Assembly: GCA_963971305.1 (NCBI GenBank)
Contig: OZ020308.1
Coordinates: 37,911,275 to 37,975,274, forward strand
Direction: 5' to 3'
From: Arcuatula senhousia
Lineage: Eukaryota; Mollusca; Bivalvia; Mytilida; Mytilidae
DNA length: 64,000 nucleotides
How positions within the stretch are numbered: the first letter of the stretch is position 1; every line of letters begins with the position of its first letter. A program made the translations under genes and the position numbers. Positions 11,623-25,316 of this stretch are shown piece by piece. The notes below the pieces were generated by a model that did no database searches, was not told the origin of the DNA, and worked only from the letters and a program-made list of their open reading frames with translations.

Positions 11623-12308
11623 CGTCATGTCAATCTTATAGTGTTATATCTCCAGTTTAAAAAAAAAAAATGAGATAATAATTTTTTTTACTTCCTTGTA
11701 CCCTCATACAGATATACCAGTGATAAAAATTGATATATTTTAAGTTTTGACAGTTTTCTTCAGATCTGAACTAGACTGTTCTATCTCCATATGTTCCATT
11801 GGATTAACATTGGGTTTATTTATAGCCCAAAACCGAAAGTTTAAGAAAGTTTCAATATTAGACTGATGTATATCCAAATGTTTGACTTATTATTTGGTCT
11901 TTCAAAGTTTTTTTGCCAGATATCTTTGAAATTCTAGGCTTATTTGTTTCTATCTTTTAAAATCATTCTATTTTCAGCACATTTTGGTGTGTCATAATAC
12001 GAATATTAAAGATATTATATATTTATGGTCTATCTCCATTGACAATATTAACAAGATTTTGAAAAAATCCACTTTGTTTCTTAACAATGTTCTATCTCCA
12101 AAAAAAGGGGGGTCTAATTCTATGTAATTTTGGTTGTCTGTTAAAAACAAATTGTTGTTTTCAACAAGTTTAAGAACTATACATTCAATAAATTCAAAAC
12201 TACTTATTTCTGAGACAATTTACCAAAGATTTTGGACTACCAACTTTAAACCCAATTTACCAACAATTTAAAAATATTGACATACATCACTATAAGATTG
12301 ACATGACG
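11623..12308. mobile_element. Element with perfect 21-bp inverted ends
   Basis: The 21 bases at 11623-11643 (starting CGTCATGTCAATC) are repeated exactly in reverse complement at 12288-12308. The ~640-base interior is non-coding and holds four CTATCTCCA-like motifs at about 11645, 11781, 12031 and 12092. This is probably a MITE. The target duplication is not clear. Confidence 0.6.
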
Positions 12309-12779
12309 ATTTGTATTTCTCCCATTCCTGGTAAATAAGAAAAAAAAATTGTTTTACTATTTAAACAAGACAATTTTGTTACACCTTACCGACCGCGGGG
12401 TAATACATACATGTACATCAAAGGCAGTCCGGATTATTCATTTACATTATAAATAAACTTTTTTATATTTTATGTATGAAACTTTGGCCGACGAACTATG
12501 AATCAACTAGACGTGGCTTAAACAGCTTGATGAAAATAGTGCGTATTCGATTTTCCAAACGACATAAGACTTTTGACAACAGGAACTACAAAAAATGTAA
12601 CGTTCACAGGACTCTTCATTTTTACGGATGAACGTCTGAAGCAAAATTTGTTGATTATATTTAAGGGAAAAAACTGATCGCGTGAATGTAGCTTAGTTTT
12701 CATACAATTTTGGTCATTCATTTCCATTTTATCATAAACAGATTCTGTCATCTGAATGTATCAATACCTTCGATGTATG

Positions 12780-13268
12780 CTGCACTGTTGCAAGGCAATA
12801 GTGGGTTAAAGTGAGGTTGTTTCCAAATATCAAGTTTTAAAATTGTTATCCGATTTCAACAACCTTTCTTATTACAATTCTTATAAAAATCCATTCCTGT
12901 ATTTTTCAATCAGATTTGTTATATCTCTTTCGGTTTTCAAGGAATTTTGGTCAAAAGGGAACCAAAACCATAAAAACGTCAAATGATATAACATATATGA
13001 ATACACGTAATAATAATGCATAAATATGTTTTGTCAAAATTGGATCTGTAGTCAGGAACTAACCAAAAAAATTGAATGTTGAATGTTGAACGTTGAATAT
13101 TGAACCAACTTGACGCTGGTCTAAAGTCCACACCGCAAATGCATGTGTTAATAAGCCTTGCAAGTCCAACATGGACTACGAGTATCTAAATCAGTTGACT
13201 TTCTTTATACTCTCCGATATACAGGGTTCAACTTGTTGCGGTCGTATTATGCTGTGCTCTGCGTAGTT
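12780..13268 (+). mobile_element. Family E, 5'-truncated copy
   Basis: Shares TATTTTTCAATCAGAT and the terminal block GGGTTCAAC-TGTTGCGGTCG, TATTATGCTGTGCTCTGCGT with the full E element at 3229-4459. The 5' hairpin is missing. Its T-rich tail is immediately followed by a B-type head at 13272. Confidence 0.7.
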
Positions 13269-13271
13269 TTT

Positions 13272-13475
13272 ATACCCGGCCACACCAAGTGGCGGGTTAT
13301 TATTCGTTTAGTGTCTGTCCGTCCGTCCGTTCGCCGAAGGTTTCCAGATGATAACTTGAAGACGCGTCAAGGGATTTGAATGATATTTTGCACTGCTTTT
13401 GATTACAATACAAGAGAGATTGAGTTCAATTTTCAGTATGTTACTAAAACAATATCCGAATTACATGTAGAAAAT
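13272..13475 (+). mobile_element. Family B head, 3'-truncated copy
   Basis: ATACCCGGCCAC (13272-13283) pairs with GTGGCGGGTTAT (13290-13301) in a hairpin. A GTCCGTCCGTCCGTTCG linker follows, then GATAACTTGAAGACGCGTCA and GATATTTTGCAC as in the B element at 31093. The 3' part is absent. Confidence 0.72.
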
Positions 13476-13479
13476 AATG

Positions 13480-13604
13480 AAAAGTGGAATAAGTGTACGC
13501 GACACAGAAACATTTAGAAAGAAAAAACACAAGGGACGACCGCTACCAGCCTTCAACGAGGTCAGTAAGCGCTGCTCGCGGTTCTGCAATTGGCCCATGG
13601 TCTA
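13480..13604 (+). repeat. Dispersed repeat V, copy 2
   Basis: GTGGAATAAGTGTACGCGAC opens the copy, which ends near GCAATTGGCCCATGG. It is homologous to 7677-7790 and abuts the left arm of the 326-bp inverted pair. Confidence 0.65.
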
Positions 13605-13930
13605 TATATCACTAGTAAAGCCATTTGGGTTTTGATTGGCCATTTTGGCATTAACCCGATTTGAAAAAGATTTAAAAATATTGAATTGAATTGATTTAGA
13701 TTGCCCTCTCTATTTCAATTCATTTCAATCTAAATCAAACTCTTTGTGATCTAAATCAATGCATTTTGGGACATGCGCCTTGCAGTCAATCAATCTAAAT
13801 CAATCTCACTGACAGCCCCGTCAAACTACTATGGTTAAACCCGGTCAATCTATTTCAAACCTCGTTAATCCAAAACCCTAGCAGTCAATCAATCCAAATC
13901 AATCCATAGGCAATACCATTTAAACTAACA
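13605..13930 (+). repeat. 326-bp inverted repeat, left arm
   Basis: Matches 24991-25316 in reverse complement over its full length with only scattered differences. The outer end is TATATCACTAGTAAAG and the inner end is CCATTTAAACTAACA. It is full of ATCAATCTAAATCAATC-like motifs. The arms are equal in length and lie 11.06 kb apart. They could be terminal inverted repeats of one large element or two separate insertions of a short element. Confidence 0.85.
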
Positions 13931-16900
13931 GAAACACGATAATTTGAAATCATAATAAATTTTAGATTTCCGGAAGTATTTCATATTTACACAAATTAAA
14001 GTCATTATATCTTATTTATTTTTTTTAATTATATATTGCGTTCTTATTTTTATTTATTTATCATTATGAATATTTCAATCTTAGTTTTAATCATTTATTC
14101 TAAAATTACCCAACTGACATGACTAAAATGTGTCTATATAGCTATGTTTGTAATGTCGGCCTGATAATAATTCTTTATGAAGAACATGTAAACGATATCG
14201 TGCATGGTAATATAAATCCTGTAAATCATTGTATCCCCCCCGACCAGCTTTAACTTACTATTGAACGCATGTGGTTGTTATTATTGATTTTATATTTTAA
14301 AAAAAATTATATTTTCCTCAAGTGATAAAAAATAAATTAGCAATTTACATGTGTAGTACGCAATTTTCCTTGTATATTTAAAAAAAGTTATAGTCTTCAC
14401 TAAGTAGTCAATGTATATCCGTTTGACTCCATAACTCCATAGATTTTAATTCCAGTGTTGTCCTTGTCCGGCCGGTGACTACAGATGCGATATATTATTT
14501 TGAAGAAGTGTTCGGCAGCCGGTAGCAACCTTAAATAATTATATATGGCCAATTGTGTTTTTTATTTCAACTATTTAGTTGAGTTTGGCTGTTGTTCATC
14601 GTTATAATTAATTCAGAAATTGGTATCGTGTTTACTTGCTCATTCAGTTATAATATGATACATATATCTAGTTTCAACCGCTCGTTTTCGCTTGAGAATT
14701 TATTGTCATTCTTTTGTTTGGTTAGAACAACACCACTGTTTTATTTCTCTTTACCATCAATCTTTTCTAAGTACCGAAGAAAACCGTTTTCGTTATGTAC
14801 AGTGCATAGCATTGTCTTTGTTATGAGTTGTGCCAAATATTGCGTATGATAAAATAATGGGTTTTTTTCGTGTACAAAATTTCAAATTTAGTGTTAAAAA
14901 CATAATGCATTAAATTTTAGATAAAACAAACCCTTACCAAGTATCAATTTTAAACAAATAATATATTTTTATACACGAATTTATTGTTTAGTGTCGAAAA
15001 ATATTTTATTTCTTTTTAAAGATAAAATAGACAGTCATGACAGTAACGTAGTCTTGTTCTATATGCTCTTATTAAAATTTAGTAATATGCATATAATATC
15101 ATTAATACAAATGTAAAGAAACTAAGCTTTGGCATCTACTGAGGGTATCTAGTAAGCACAAGATTCAAAGAATTATCTAGTTCTAGTGTGTGAAAAAAAA
15201 ATACATAAAGAAAATAAAGAACACTTTAAGCCTTCATCACTAACACTTTAGCTCGATCGCCAAGAGATATGTTATTTACTGTTGAAAGTAGCAATAAAAG
15301 TTTTGCATTCGGTGAAATGAAGCAAAATATATGTTTTTTTTTTAAAGAGAGGTGTTCCGTCTATAGACCAATTGCGAGTTCATCCATTCCGGAACATTCC
15401 GGAAATTAGAATGTCCAAATGTCAAAGGTCAGCTTAGGCTGGTACCCCGCTGTTATCTGAACAGTAGGTAGCCGGTTGCCAGCTTAAGGTCAACTGAGGT
15501 AAGATCTGACATCAGAACATGAGAAGCAATGGAAGCAACATTTTTACCGATTTATTTCAAGAAAATAATGACAGAAAATTGAATAAAAAGTCGTATTGGT
15601 CAATTGTTAATGGTTAAAGAAATATAAAAACATACATTTCCTAGGGGTTGGAGACAATGGACAGTTTTCCCTATTTCATTGATCAGAGAGTAGGTACAGG
15701 TTTTCCAGTAAAATCAGGGTAAAATGGTGGCTATTTTGGAACTTGCAATCCGGGTATAGTGTTATGAGGAAGAAAAGTGTGTCCATTTCAGACGAAACTT
15801 TCTAAAAACTTTACCAACTTTCACGACGACGACCTCCACTCACTTCTGGATCCTTCATTAAGACATATCTTTACCCATGTGAAAACGTTTCCGTACAGAA
15901 TCGTATTACACTTTTTATATTAGATTTGTATTGTCCGTCAACGATAGTTGCGGGGCATATAGGTAGTTCTTTGGTATGTCCATCCGTTCCTGTGCCAGTT
16001 GGGTCGTGCTGATTACTTGTAGCCGCTACTTAACTTGTCTTAGAGTTTCAATATATTTTGCACACGTATAACCATGCAAAAGTACAATATATACATTATC
16101 TGAAGTAAGTTTTCTAGAGATAAACAATATTAACCAAGTTTGCGTAAATTCCGTCAGAAAAAAATAATGCAAGGTTGTGTAGTGTTTTCGATTTTGTGAT
16201 TTATATTAACGTCACAGCAGTTCTATTTATTTAATTTTGGAATGTATGTTAAACTTTCGAAAATTCTGGATCCGCACCTGCAGTTTATTGTTTTATTATA
16301 AGGTTAGTGCACACATGTATTAGATAAAATGCATTAAAAGAAGCCCACATATTGCACATGGAATGTATCTTATGTTTAACTGCTATTGTGTGAATAAATA
16401 TTATTGACAGCAAAGACAATATTTATAAATTTCAATGTTGGATTAAAAAAAATGTGTCTTTTGAAATCCCCAACCACAAAAAAGGACTAGCTGGACCTAA
16501 ACTGTATCACATTGTAGTGAGAAAAAACAGAGTGATGTCACCTTATATTACGGCCTGAAAAAGATGGAAATAATTATTCTGGTCTCTACCTCAAAGAGTT
16601 AAAAAATAATCTGTTCCTAGATTATTAAGTGTGATGTGTAGAAAATAATATTCTTACCGCACAGCGGCGGAAAATAATTTTCTTTATTTTGAAAATAAGT
16701 AATCTAAACTGCCAGCCCCCCTCTTCCTTCAAATGGCGGTCCACTTAAACATTTCTTGTTTTCTTCGCTTTGAAACCATAAAGTATAGCTCTCTGAACTC
16801 TGATATCATATGGTTTATGGTTATAACCGTTAGTGGATCTGATTCGGTATTTAAACAGACCTCGGCGTCACAAAACTTACTTAAATAAAACTCAATGTAT

Positions 16901-19900
16901 TTACCACGAGAGGCATGCAAGAATAATCTCAGACTTAAGAATATTTCTTTTTGTTTTGTAGTGCCGGGGCCAGGTGATATAACTAAAAAGTTTTAGTACC
17001 TTCATATGAGCAACTTTCATAAATAATAAGAGTGTCTAAAAAATGGCATTATAATGACGGACATCAAACTCAAACCGTAGAATCAGAAATAATTTTATAT
17101 TGGAGGTCTTTTAAAATTTTCAGTAATGAACCATAGAAAACTTGGAACAAATAATAAATTGTAATGACACAAAAACTACTTTTTGGAGAAATTTGGACTC
17201 CGAGCTATCTAAGCCTTCTTCGAAACTGTAGCGACCGGTATATAAAGGGTTATTACGGACGGAATGGGTGACAGACGGAAGGATTGACTTAAAGCAACAA
17301 GCCGTATTTAAATCGAATTTGACATATTTTCGATCGATTTTAGACGTGTTCAGAACAGATCAAATGTGCTGCTCCCCTTCCCCAATTTTAAAGGGGGTTA
17401 AGATTCCTCAAAGTCATTCACATTCAAATGTTCACAAAAATCACTGACGAAAATATAAATTTTCGTTATTTATAAATATTTATATTAATAGCTACTTCTT
17501 AGCCTTATTTATTATCAAAATCAACGCTACATATATTGTGTTTGTACCGATTAAACTTTGTGACTTTTGTCTTACCTTTTTTCACGCATCATAGAAAATA
17601 GAGATAATTAAGTGTATTTTAAAATGATTTGACCACACGCTGTCAGAGGAACACCAAAAATGATACAGTTGTGATTTATATTTAAAAACATGTATACGCG
17701 TGGATTATTTATTATTCATATAAAAATGTAAGTTACTATTTTAGATAAAGAGAGAAAATTAAGAATTTGGAGACATATGTATAGAAAGTAAAAAAGGTCA
17801 AAATTGCTGTTTCTTACTTTCAAATTGTGCATTTAATATTCTTATTTCGTATTTCTTATATAATGTGTATCGGCCTAAAAATATAATGAAAATTCAAATG
17901 CTAACACAGAATTTCAATTTTCTAAACTTACGAAGGCTTGGATTTTTAACGGGGTAAAGATCTAAACAATATAAATTCAGGAACTAACTAACATAGCTAA
18001 CCATTCGTATTTTCTATATCTAACAAAATTTTACTTTTTGCATCACAAATCCTTCAATTCGTCTTTCTGACTTTTATCATTTTCATTTTAAAGAAGAAAC
18101 AGAACGAAAATAAGATGATTATCATGATATTAAGATGTGGAATATAAATATGGAATAAGAACGTTCAGGTATATAAAATTTAAAATTGGGAAGTAAGAAA
18201 CGAGGAATTAAGACCATTTCAGCATTCATAATTCAACACCTTTATGTATCATTGCTGCAAACATTAGGCAGACAAACAAAACAGTTTGGTGTTATATATT
18301 ATATTTTATTTATTTTATTTTATTTCATTTTCGATGTGTGAAGATAATTAAGTGTTGTTTTGTTTCTAAAGTCTTATTGTGTATTTAAAAATTTCATGTT
18401 GTGAATTAATTCGCTAATTCGTTAATCCCCGCTGTGAGACGCACGAGGCAGGATGTTATTTAAATGACATGTATATTACATGTACTAAATACCTGACCCG
18501 GTAGCAGACGAACTAATTAGCAGTTACCTGTAAAATCTGCACATACGGAATTTAAATGTAAGATGAACAAATTACCGAAAAAAATAAGAAACGAAATATT
18601 AAATTTGTTTTGGAATTTACAACATTTTTATTGTATTTTTGAAACACTGGTGCTGCGAGTTGAGATTTTTTATTTTCCCCTCTCCGACATCAACACGTTT
18701 TCCGTGTATTTTTCAAAATTGAAAATTGTCAATTTTAAATACTTTTTCGATCTACAGTCTTTTCGGACTTACGACAGTCGATTGCCACGTCGGTACACGT
18801 TTGCTTTGCTTCATTCATATTTTACTTGTTTATTTCCAGATTTAAGGATAAAAGTGAAAAAAAAGCTTAAAAAAAGACTTTCACACTCTTACAAAGTAAA
18901 AACAAAATTATAAAAAGACTTTCGATTTACAAAATTGTTAAAGTTGATTTTTCACTTTCTTGTTTTGCTAAATTGGGAAATTTTAAATTCGAATTTCAAC
19001 ATATATTTTAGAGGCTGAACATAGACAGGCAAAGCAGAAAAAAATAAAAACAGAAAATTAATGTCAAACCCTAAAAATATGGAAAAAAAGTTTCCTTCAA
19101 GAAAATAATTGGAATTGGAACCAATAAGAAATATTTATTGATAGTTGTCTAAAACTCATAAAACGTAAATTTAGCTACTAACAATTAAACTTTAAAGGAA
19201 ATCTAAAATATGTTTTTACCAACAAGGGATTTCTTTTCTTCTTTTTTTTTTGAATTATAGATAAATTTATTATGATTATGAATGGAATTCGAAAGTTTCT
19301 TTTTTAAAGGAAGGATATTCGTTTGTAACGCCACTTTGACGCCCCTTTTCACCACAACTTATTATGCGCCAGTTTATCATTTGCACCATGCTTTTAAGAG
19401 CTAATTTAAAAATGTTTCTCACTGTGCTTTTGTAGCCTTTCTTATAGTGTCAATTTATTTTATTTACTAGTAGTAAGAATTCATCTTGAAGGAGTGGATT
19501 CCTCACAAAATACTTTTTCAAACTATACAATACTCTTGATATTTATATGTAAATGCTCAACTAAATTTGCGCAAATAAGCTCCGAAAACGGACGCTATGG
19601 AGCCTAAAAGAATTGTTATTCTCAATATAGCAAGGTGAGAAAATTAGTATGCCCGGAAAAAGTTATTGAAACCAATTATGGAAATTTCACATATAGAAAA
19701 AAGGTAAGAAGAAGAAATCACAAACATTAAACTTAAGTTAAGAGTTTAATAGTAAAATCAACTAAATATATATGGTGCCGTGGATGTTTTGTTATTTTGT
19801 AACAGAAAATTATATTTAAAAAAAAGGCTAGACTTAACTAAACACAAATGAGAACTGCAGCGGAAGTTAAGCATGTCAGTTAACTATATGTTTAAAAGCT

Positions 19901-22045
19901 TATCCTCGTAGCATTGAGATGAAATATTGTGCACCATCAATATTGCCGAGAAAACTGTGATGAGTATTTTTGTTACGGACAGACAGACAAACATACGGTG
20001 TCTTTGATTTAAAGCATATGAAGAATAGTTGGTACCCCCGACGAGCGTTTTAAATGGAACCGACTTGCGTGTTGCTCGGAGTGACCTCTTCCCATGCTAA
20101 ATTATAAAATTTATAAACCGAAGTTTGTGCTCATGAGTCACTGAAATTCTGTGAATGAAGATAAGGGGTCATTTTCAATTTTTTTGTCCCTGTATAAAAT
20201 AAAGAAATAAATCCGCTCTAAAAAAATAGAAAATGCATGAATAGAGTCAAATTTACAGAAAAAAAATAATTGGCCGTTAGCCTTAATTTGTTATACTTTC
20301 GTTTTTTTTTTTTCAAATATATTTTTTAATTTAAATTTATAGAACTACTATTTAGTAAGAAACCAAAGAGGTGGACTATATTCATTAGAGAAAGTTATAT
20401 ATGTAAAGGAGTTTAAAAATACTTTTTTTTTTTAATAAAACCTTTTTTTCATCTGAAAAAAAACTAAAACTGTCTCAGCTTAAAAATGGTCTAATCTGTA
20501 ATCGTAGTTGTTTATTTGTTGTTTATTCGATGCTATTTGAATTTCCATGCATGACTTGTCGATCCCGATCCCAGCAGGATGTACCGGCGGCATATCAAAG
20601 GATGTTAATTAAAATCTCTATAATTCTAAAGCAGATTGAAATATTTTTACAAAAAAATTCAAAATATATTAGTTCTAACGTTCTGAAACCATTTACATAG
20701 TTTTCAATGCCATAAAACAAAAGCATCATGTCCTTGGTGCACATTTTGGGTCCTTAGTGCACTAAGAAGTCCTGTGTGGTGTTTAGACGTACCCGACCCG
20801 AATAACACAATCGATATTTTTTCTTCCTATAGGGTCGCTACTATTCCGCTGAAGTATACAAAGAAAAGAGCTTGAATTATTCGAGCTTAGATGGACCCGT
20901 TTCCTTCTGTGTTGTCTTTGGTACATGTATGTTTGCATCCCATTTTAAAACGGCAACACTTAACTTTTCGATGCTTGAACATGAATGTAACTTAAAAATA
21001 TAGTAGATCTTCGAAGTTAATTACACTATACAAGGACAAGAACCGACAGACATGACAAATTAAGAAAAAAACCTTCTGATTTTCTTTCATTATAATAAAC
21101 TAATACGTAAATTGGGAAACTAATTTTAAAACAGGTTCAAATTGGTGTAATTTATTATATAGCAAGACTTTTGAACGAAACCGGTTAAGTTAATAACAAT
21201 TTAAAACTGGACCAAAGCACCAGAGCAAGCATGTCTTTTGAATATATAGCTTTTATAAAACTTGAAAAAAAATATAGCCGACAAATGCGTGGCATTCAGT
21301 TTTAATGTCTTATTGAAAATGACTGTAAGTCCTCTGTTTTAATTATATTAAGAAAGATCAAGATAATGAAAGAAAGTTCATTGAAATAAATGTCGGAAGC
21401 CTCACATAAATATAGATTTTAATATGATGACAAACAATATTATCGTATTTTCGTTTCAGCAAACATTCTTGAATTTTATATAAAGTTTCTATCGTGTTTT
21501 AAAGATGAGAACCGTATCATTTAATGATGCTTAAAATATAAAAGACCAACAGAAAACTGTATTCAAAAGTTATAAAAGTAATATATTTTTTTGAAAATTT
21601 ATTTCCCTGTGACACATGTAACACGAACACTATGGTCGTAAGGCGTTTCCGAACATAATAAAAATTCTTGGGAGTATATATGTTGTCTAAAAAGTTACGC
21701 ACTCTTTAATGGCCTAAAAAGTGACACCCCTTTTTCGAAAACTTATTTCACAAATAAACTATACCCGTCTGAATTTATTAGTGCGAGTGCTTTCCATTGT
21801 AAGTGCGAATATGCACGAGTATCTTAGACTTGTTGCCATGTGACCCAAAATAACTCTTTGTGTTTTTTAACTTATCACATATAGAAAAAGACGGAAAAAT
21901 TTTCCAAAGCAACTTTATACATCGAGGTTATACAGAATGTGATGGAAAATCTTAATCCAAAAAGAAACACAAATGTTAAAAACACTTATTGATTTCAGAT
22001 ACCAATGGCTAGTGCGATCGCAATATAGTTATCTTATATATATAT
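13931..22045. other. Long AT-rich stretch without recognisable genes
   Basis: Eight kilobases inside the 326-bp inverted pair. The longest ORF (18563-18913, 116 codons) is Phe/Lys/Leu-rich with no recognisable domain and no start context, as expected by chance at this base composition. GACAGACAGACAAAC near 19979 and GTCCGTCAACG near 15931 resemble linkers of hairpin-headed elements. No transposase, polymerase, integrase or capsid-like product was seen. Confidence 0.5.
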
Positions 22046-22049
22046 ATAT

Positions 22050-22260
22050 TAGCTCGCCCAAGCAACGATCATTTGAGCTATTGCCGGCATTACTTGGAGT
22101 TTGTGAGCTTCCGTCCGTCCGTTCAACTTTTCAAAAATCTCCGCTGAAACCGTTATGCAAAGCTTTTGTGATCTGTAACTTAAAATGTTTAGAAAATACA
22201 GCTTTCATATCTTGCTCAGTGGTTATATGTCAATTTCGATACGTTTAATTTAAAAACAAC
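22050..22260 (+). mobile_element. Hairpin-headed element remnant, family F
   Basis: After a TA microsatellite, AGCTC (22051-22055) and GAGCT (22075-22079) close a hairpin. ATTGCCGGCATTACTTGGAG and a TCCGTCCGTCCGTTC linker follow, then CAACTTTTCAAAAATCTCCG. This is the same order as family A (29588). The 3' end is not visible. Confidence 0.5.
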
Positions 22261-22904
22261 AACCAAAAAATCAGCAAATCTGTTCTTTTTCGTCCACCTG
22301 AAAAGGTTTTCTTTTTTATGTGTTTTTCTCTCTAATCGTATAGGGGAGCAACTCATCTAGATCTGTCCGTTCGTATATCTGTCCACATATACATGTATCT
22401 CAAAATCGCAAATCCATCTAAGCCGCCCGGTGGATTTTAGTGAAACTTGATATGGAGATAGGCACCAAGAAATTGTAATTCGATCGGGTATCATTTTGGG
22501 TAGATAACATCAATGACTTTTCAATATAGAGTTGATAACAAATTATCAGTAAACTTTTGTTATTTCTTTTACAGTATACCTGTTGTTCCATGTAAACTGA
22601 AAATATATCCCTCGACATTTTTTTCTAAAATAAACGTTCTATTTTCTTGATCTTTTGTCATTTATATTCTATAAATGTCCTTCAAAACCTGTGAAAACCC
22701 GTTTCTTTTTAGTCTATCTCCGCCCTCACAAAATGTCATAATCATATATGCTATAAACCGTTTCTCTCTATTCTTGCTTATTACAAAAATATTGTTGACT
22801 AGATCTTGGTAAGCCATTTTTTCTCCTTTTGCTCAATATTTCATATTAAGTTTTAAGGGAAAAAAAACTTTTTAAAACCATAATATTCGGATATTTATTT
22901 TTAA

Positions 22905-23185
22905 AGTGAGTGAGTGAGTTGGTGTTTTACGCCCGTGCAACGCTATATAGGTTATTTACAGGCGATGAACATGAAAAGGATGATAAAATGAACATGAAAT
23001 GATGATGATAAATGAAATATGGGGAAGGGGGGACACAAAGGACCGGTAAATTTTGAAGAACCACAGGAAAAGGGGAGAGGTGGGTAGGGGCGGAAAATTT
23101 AGCCTATGTGGTGCACTACTTGGCGGTCCACAAAGGGGTCTTTTACGTGCATGAAGCGTGGCACTCTCCACACACTATTAACATA
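22905..23185 (+). repeat. Dispersed repeat Z, copy 1
   Basis: GTGAGTGAGTGAGTTGGTGT and TTTTACGCCCGTGCAACGC lead into an ATGAACATGAAA-rich part and TTTTACGTGCATGAAGCGTG, CTCTCCACACA. Related copies lie at 40757-41205, 41300-42110 and 53110-53410. Its reverse-strand ORF is not a gene. Confidence 0.8.
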
Positions 23186-23562
23186 GCAAAAAGTCAGTAT
23201 GTATATATGTATGTATATTAAAATATTCTAAAATTAAAAAGATCGCTTATTAAACAATCGCACATAATACAGATGTAGGAAACTTAAAATGAAGTATGGA
23301 GTTCCATTAGATTCTAATTAAGCATGATTTATGTTCTTCTGTTTGATTTTTTTTCCAATTCTGATTATTGTTTTTTAAAGTGGAATTAACCTAGCAAAAA
23401 CCCAGTATGTTCGTATGTATGTATCTTAAATATTTTAACTTACTAAACAACCGCACATAATACAGATGTAGGAAACTGAAATGAGCTATAGAGTTCCTAT
23501 AATTTCTAATTATGCATAATTAATGTTTCTCTGTTTGATGTTTTTTTTCAAATTCTGATTTT

Positions 23563-24318
23563 TGTCTCGCCTGCGAAGCAGAGCGGGACATAGGTGTTAC
23601 TTTACCGGCGGCGGCGACGGCGACGGCGGCAGCGGCGACGGCGGCGTTAACTTTTTGGAAAAGTTTTATGAGCACCTCCATATCTCAAGAACTATAGGTC
23701 CTGGGTTGATGAAACTTGGTATGCATATGCCCCAGTAGTACCTTAGCACAGTTGCATCCCCATCTTTTGACCTTGACCTTGATTTTCCGGTTGAATGACT
23801 TTGACAATTTTCAATACATTTAATAGCAATGGAAAAGTTTTGTGAGCACCTTCATATCTCAAGAACTATAGGTCCTAGGTTGATGAAACTTGGTATGCAT
23901 ATGCCCCAGTAGTAGCTTACCACAGTTGCATCCCCATCTTTTGACCTTGACCTTGATTTTTCGGTTGAGTGACTTTGACAATTTTCAATACATATAATAG
24001 CAATGGAAAAGTTTTGCGAGCACCTCCATATCTCAAGAACTATAGGTCCTAGGTTAATAAAACTTGGTATACATATGCCCCAGTAGTACCTTAGCACAGT
24101 TGCATCCCCATCTTTTGACCTTGACCTTGATTTTCCGGTTGAGTGACTTTGATTATTTTTATTGCATATATTTGCAATGTTTAAGTTCTATAAACATGTT
24201 TTGATCTCAGAAACTGAAAATCCATGTAAATTCAAAATATAGTGGAAGTAAGAAAGAATAATTGTTTCTGATGGTGCCAGCAGGCGAGACATACTTTAGT
24301 GTTAACTCTTGTTTTTAT
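23563..24318 (+). mobile_element. Hairpin-headed element, family C, three 174-bp units
   Basis: The head is TGTCTCGCCTGC (23563-23574) with the imperfect partner GCAGAGCGGGACA (23578-23590), then a GGC/GAC trinucleotide linker. Three near-identical 174-bp units start at 23659, 23833 and 24007; each has CATATCTCAAGAACTATAGG and TTGACCTTGACCTTGATTTT. The tail has GCAGGCGAGACA at 24280-24291, an exact reverse complement of the head, and ends CTCTTGTTTT. The 81-codon reverse ORF exists only because 174 is divisible by three. Confidence 0.85.
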
Positions 24319-24990
24319 AATTTCTTACAATTTCTTACGTACATGTATATGACAGAAAATAAAATATAATGGAAAAGTAAAATAAATCGATCTTTGAGTG
24401 TCTTGATAATCGGTTAAAAAATACAATCTGTGGCTGAGACAATAATTAAATATGATTTTCTCAGTCTGTGGCAATGAATAACATTTACATGTTAGCTAGA
24501 TTGTTTAAACACCAGAAAAAAATTTCTATGCAAATAGGTCAAGGTACACGGTACACGGAGCGAAATGATGGGTACACGGTACACGCTAAAAAAGGAACGT
24601 TGTATGATTCAGGGAGTGTGCAACCTACCCAACACGAAAACACGAGAAGAGAAATAAAAATCAAAATCACGAAAACATGTAAAATCAAAATCACAAAAAC
24701 ATGTAAAATAAAAACGTCGAAACGTAGCACAAAAAACCCTTTTGTCAGTCATATCCTTTACCACCCTCATATAAACAACAAAAATATTTAAAATTGATTA
24801 AGCAATAAAATGCACATTTCTTTACTAATTTTTATTATACATATGTTGTATTTGAGGCAAATAATTAATTATTTTATCATGTCAGTTATTTTATTTTATT
24901 AATTGTAAATATGCTAAATTAAATACTTTGAATTGGTTATTTGATACAAGTTATGCAATCAATTCTAATGTATTGTGTATACGAATGTGT
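24319..24990. other. AT-rich spacer with a short tandem duplication
   Basis: Two copies of a 24-base unit (AAATCAAAATCACGAAAACA-type) lie at about 24656-24703, and GGTACACG is repeated near 24541-24583. The 107-codon ORF over them is repeat-driven. No gene was recognised. Confidence 0.5.
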
Positions 24991-25316
24991 TGTTAGTTTA
25001 AATGGTATTACCTATGGATTGATTTGGATTGATTGACTGCTAGGGTTTTGGATTAACGAGGTTTGAAATAGATTGACCGGGTTTAACCATAGTAGTTTGA
25101 CGGGGCTGTCAGTGAGATTGATTTAGATTGATTGACTGCAAGGCGCATGTCCCAAAATGCATTGATTTAGATCACAAAGAGTTTGATTTAGATTGAAATG
25201 AATTGAAATAGAGAGGGCAATCTAAATCAATTCAATTCAATTTTTAAAAATCTTTTTCAAATCGGATTAATGCCAAAATGGCCAATCAAAACCCAAATGA
25301 CTTTACTAGTGATATA
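24991..25316 (-). repeat. 326-bp inverted repeat, right arm
   Basis: Near-identical reverse complement of 13605-13930, with the same two ends. ATAT follows the CTAGTG end at 25312-25315, and ATAT also precedes CACTAG at 13606-13609. This could be a 4-bp target duplication, but ATAT is its own complement and weak evidence. Confidence 0.85.

Noticed and set aside
18563..18913. 116-codon ORF in the AT-rich interior
   Set aside because: Composition is what random AT-rich DNA gives (Phe, Leu, Lys, Ser); no domain, splice context or neighbour supports it.
23852..24097. 81-codon minus-strand ORF with an internal repeat
   Set aside because: Produced by the 174-bp units of element C, whose length is a multiple of three; no protein features.
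13605..25316. Maverick/Polinton-type giant transposon
   Set aside because: Long inverted ends and size would be compatible, but no polymerase, integrase, protease or capsid-like ORF exists in the interior, and the flanking duplication is at most a palindromic ATAT.
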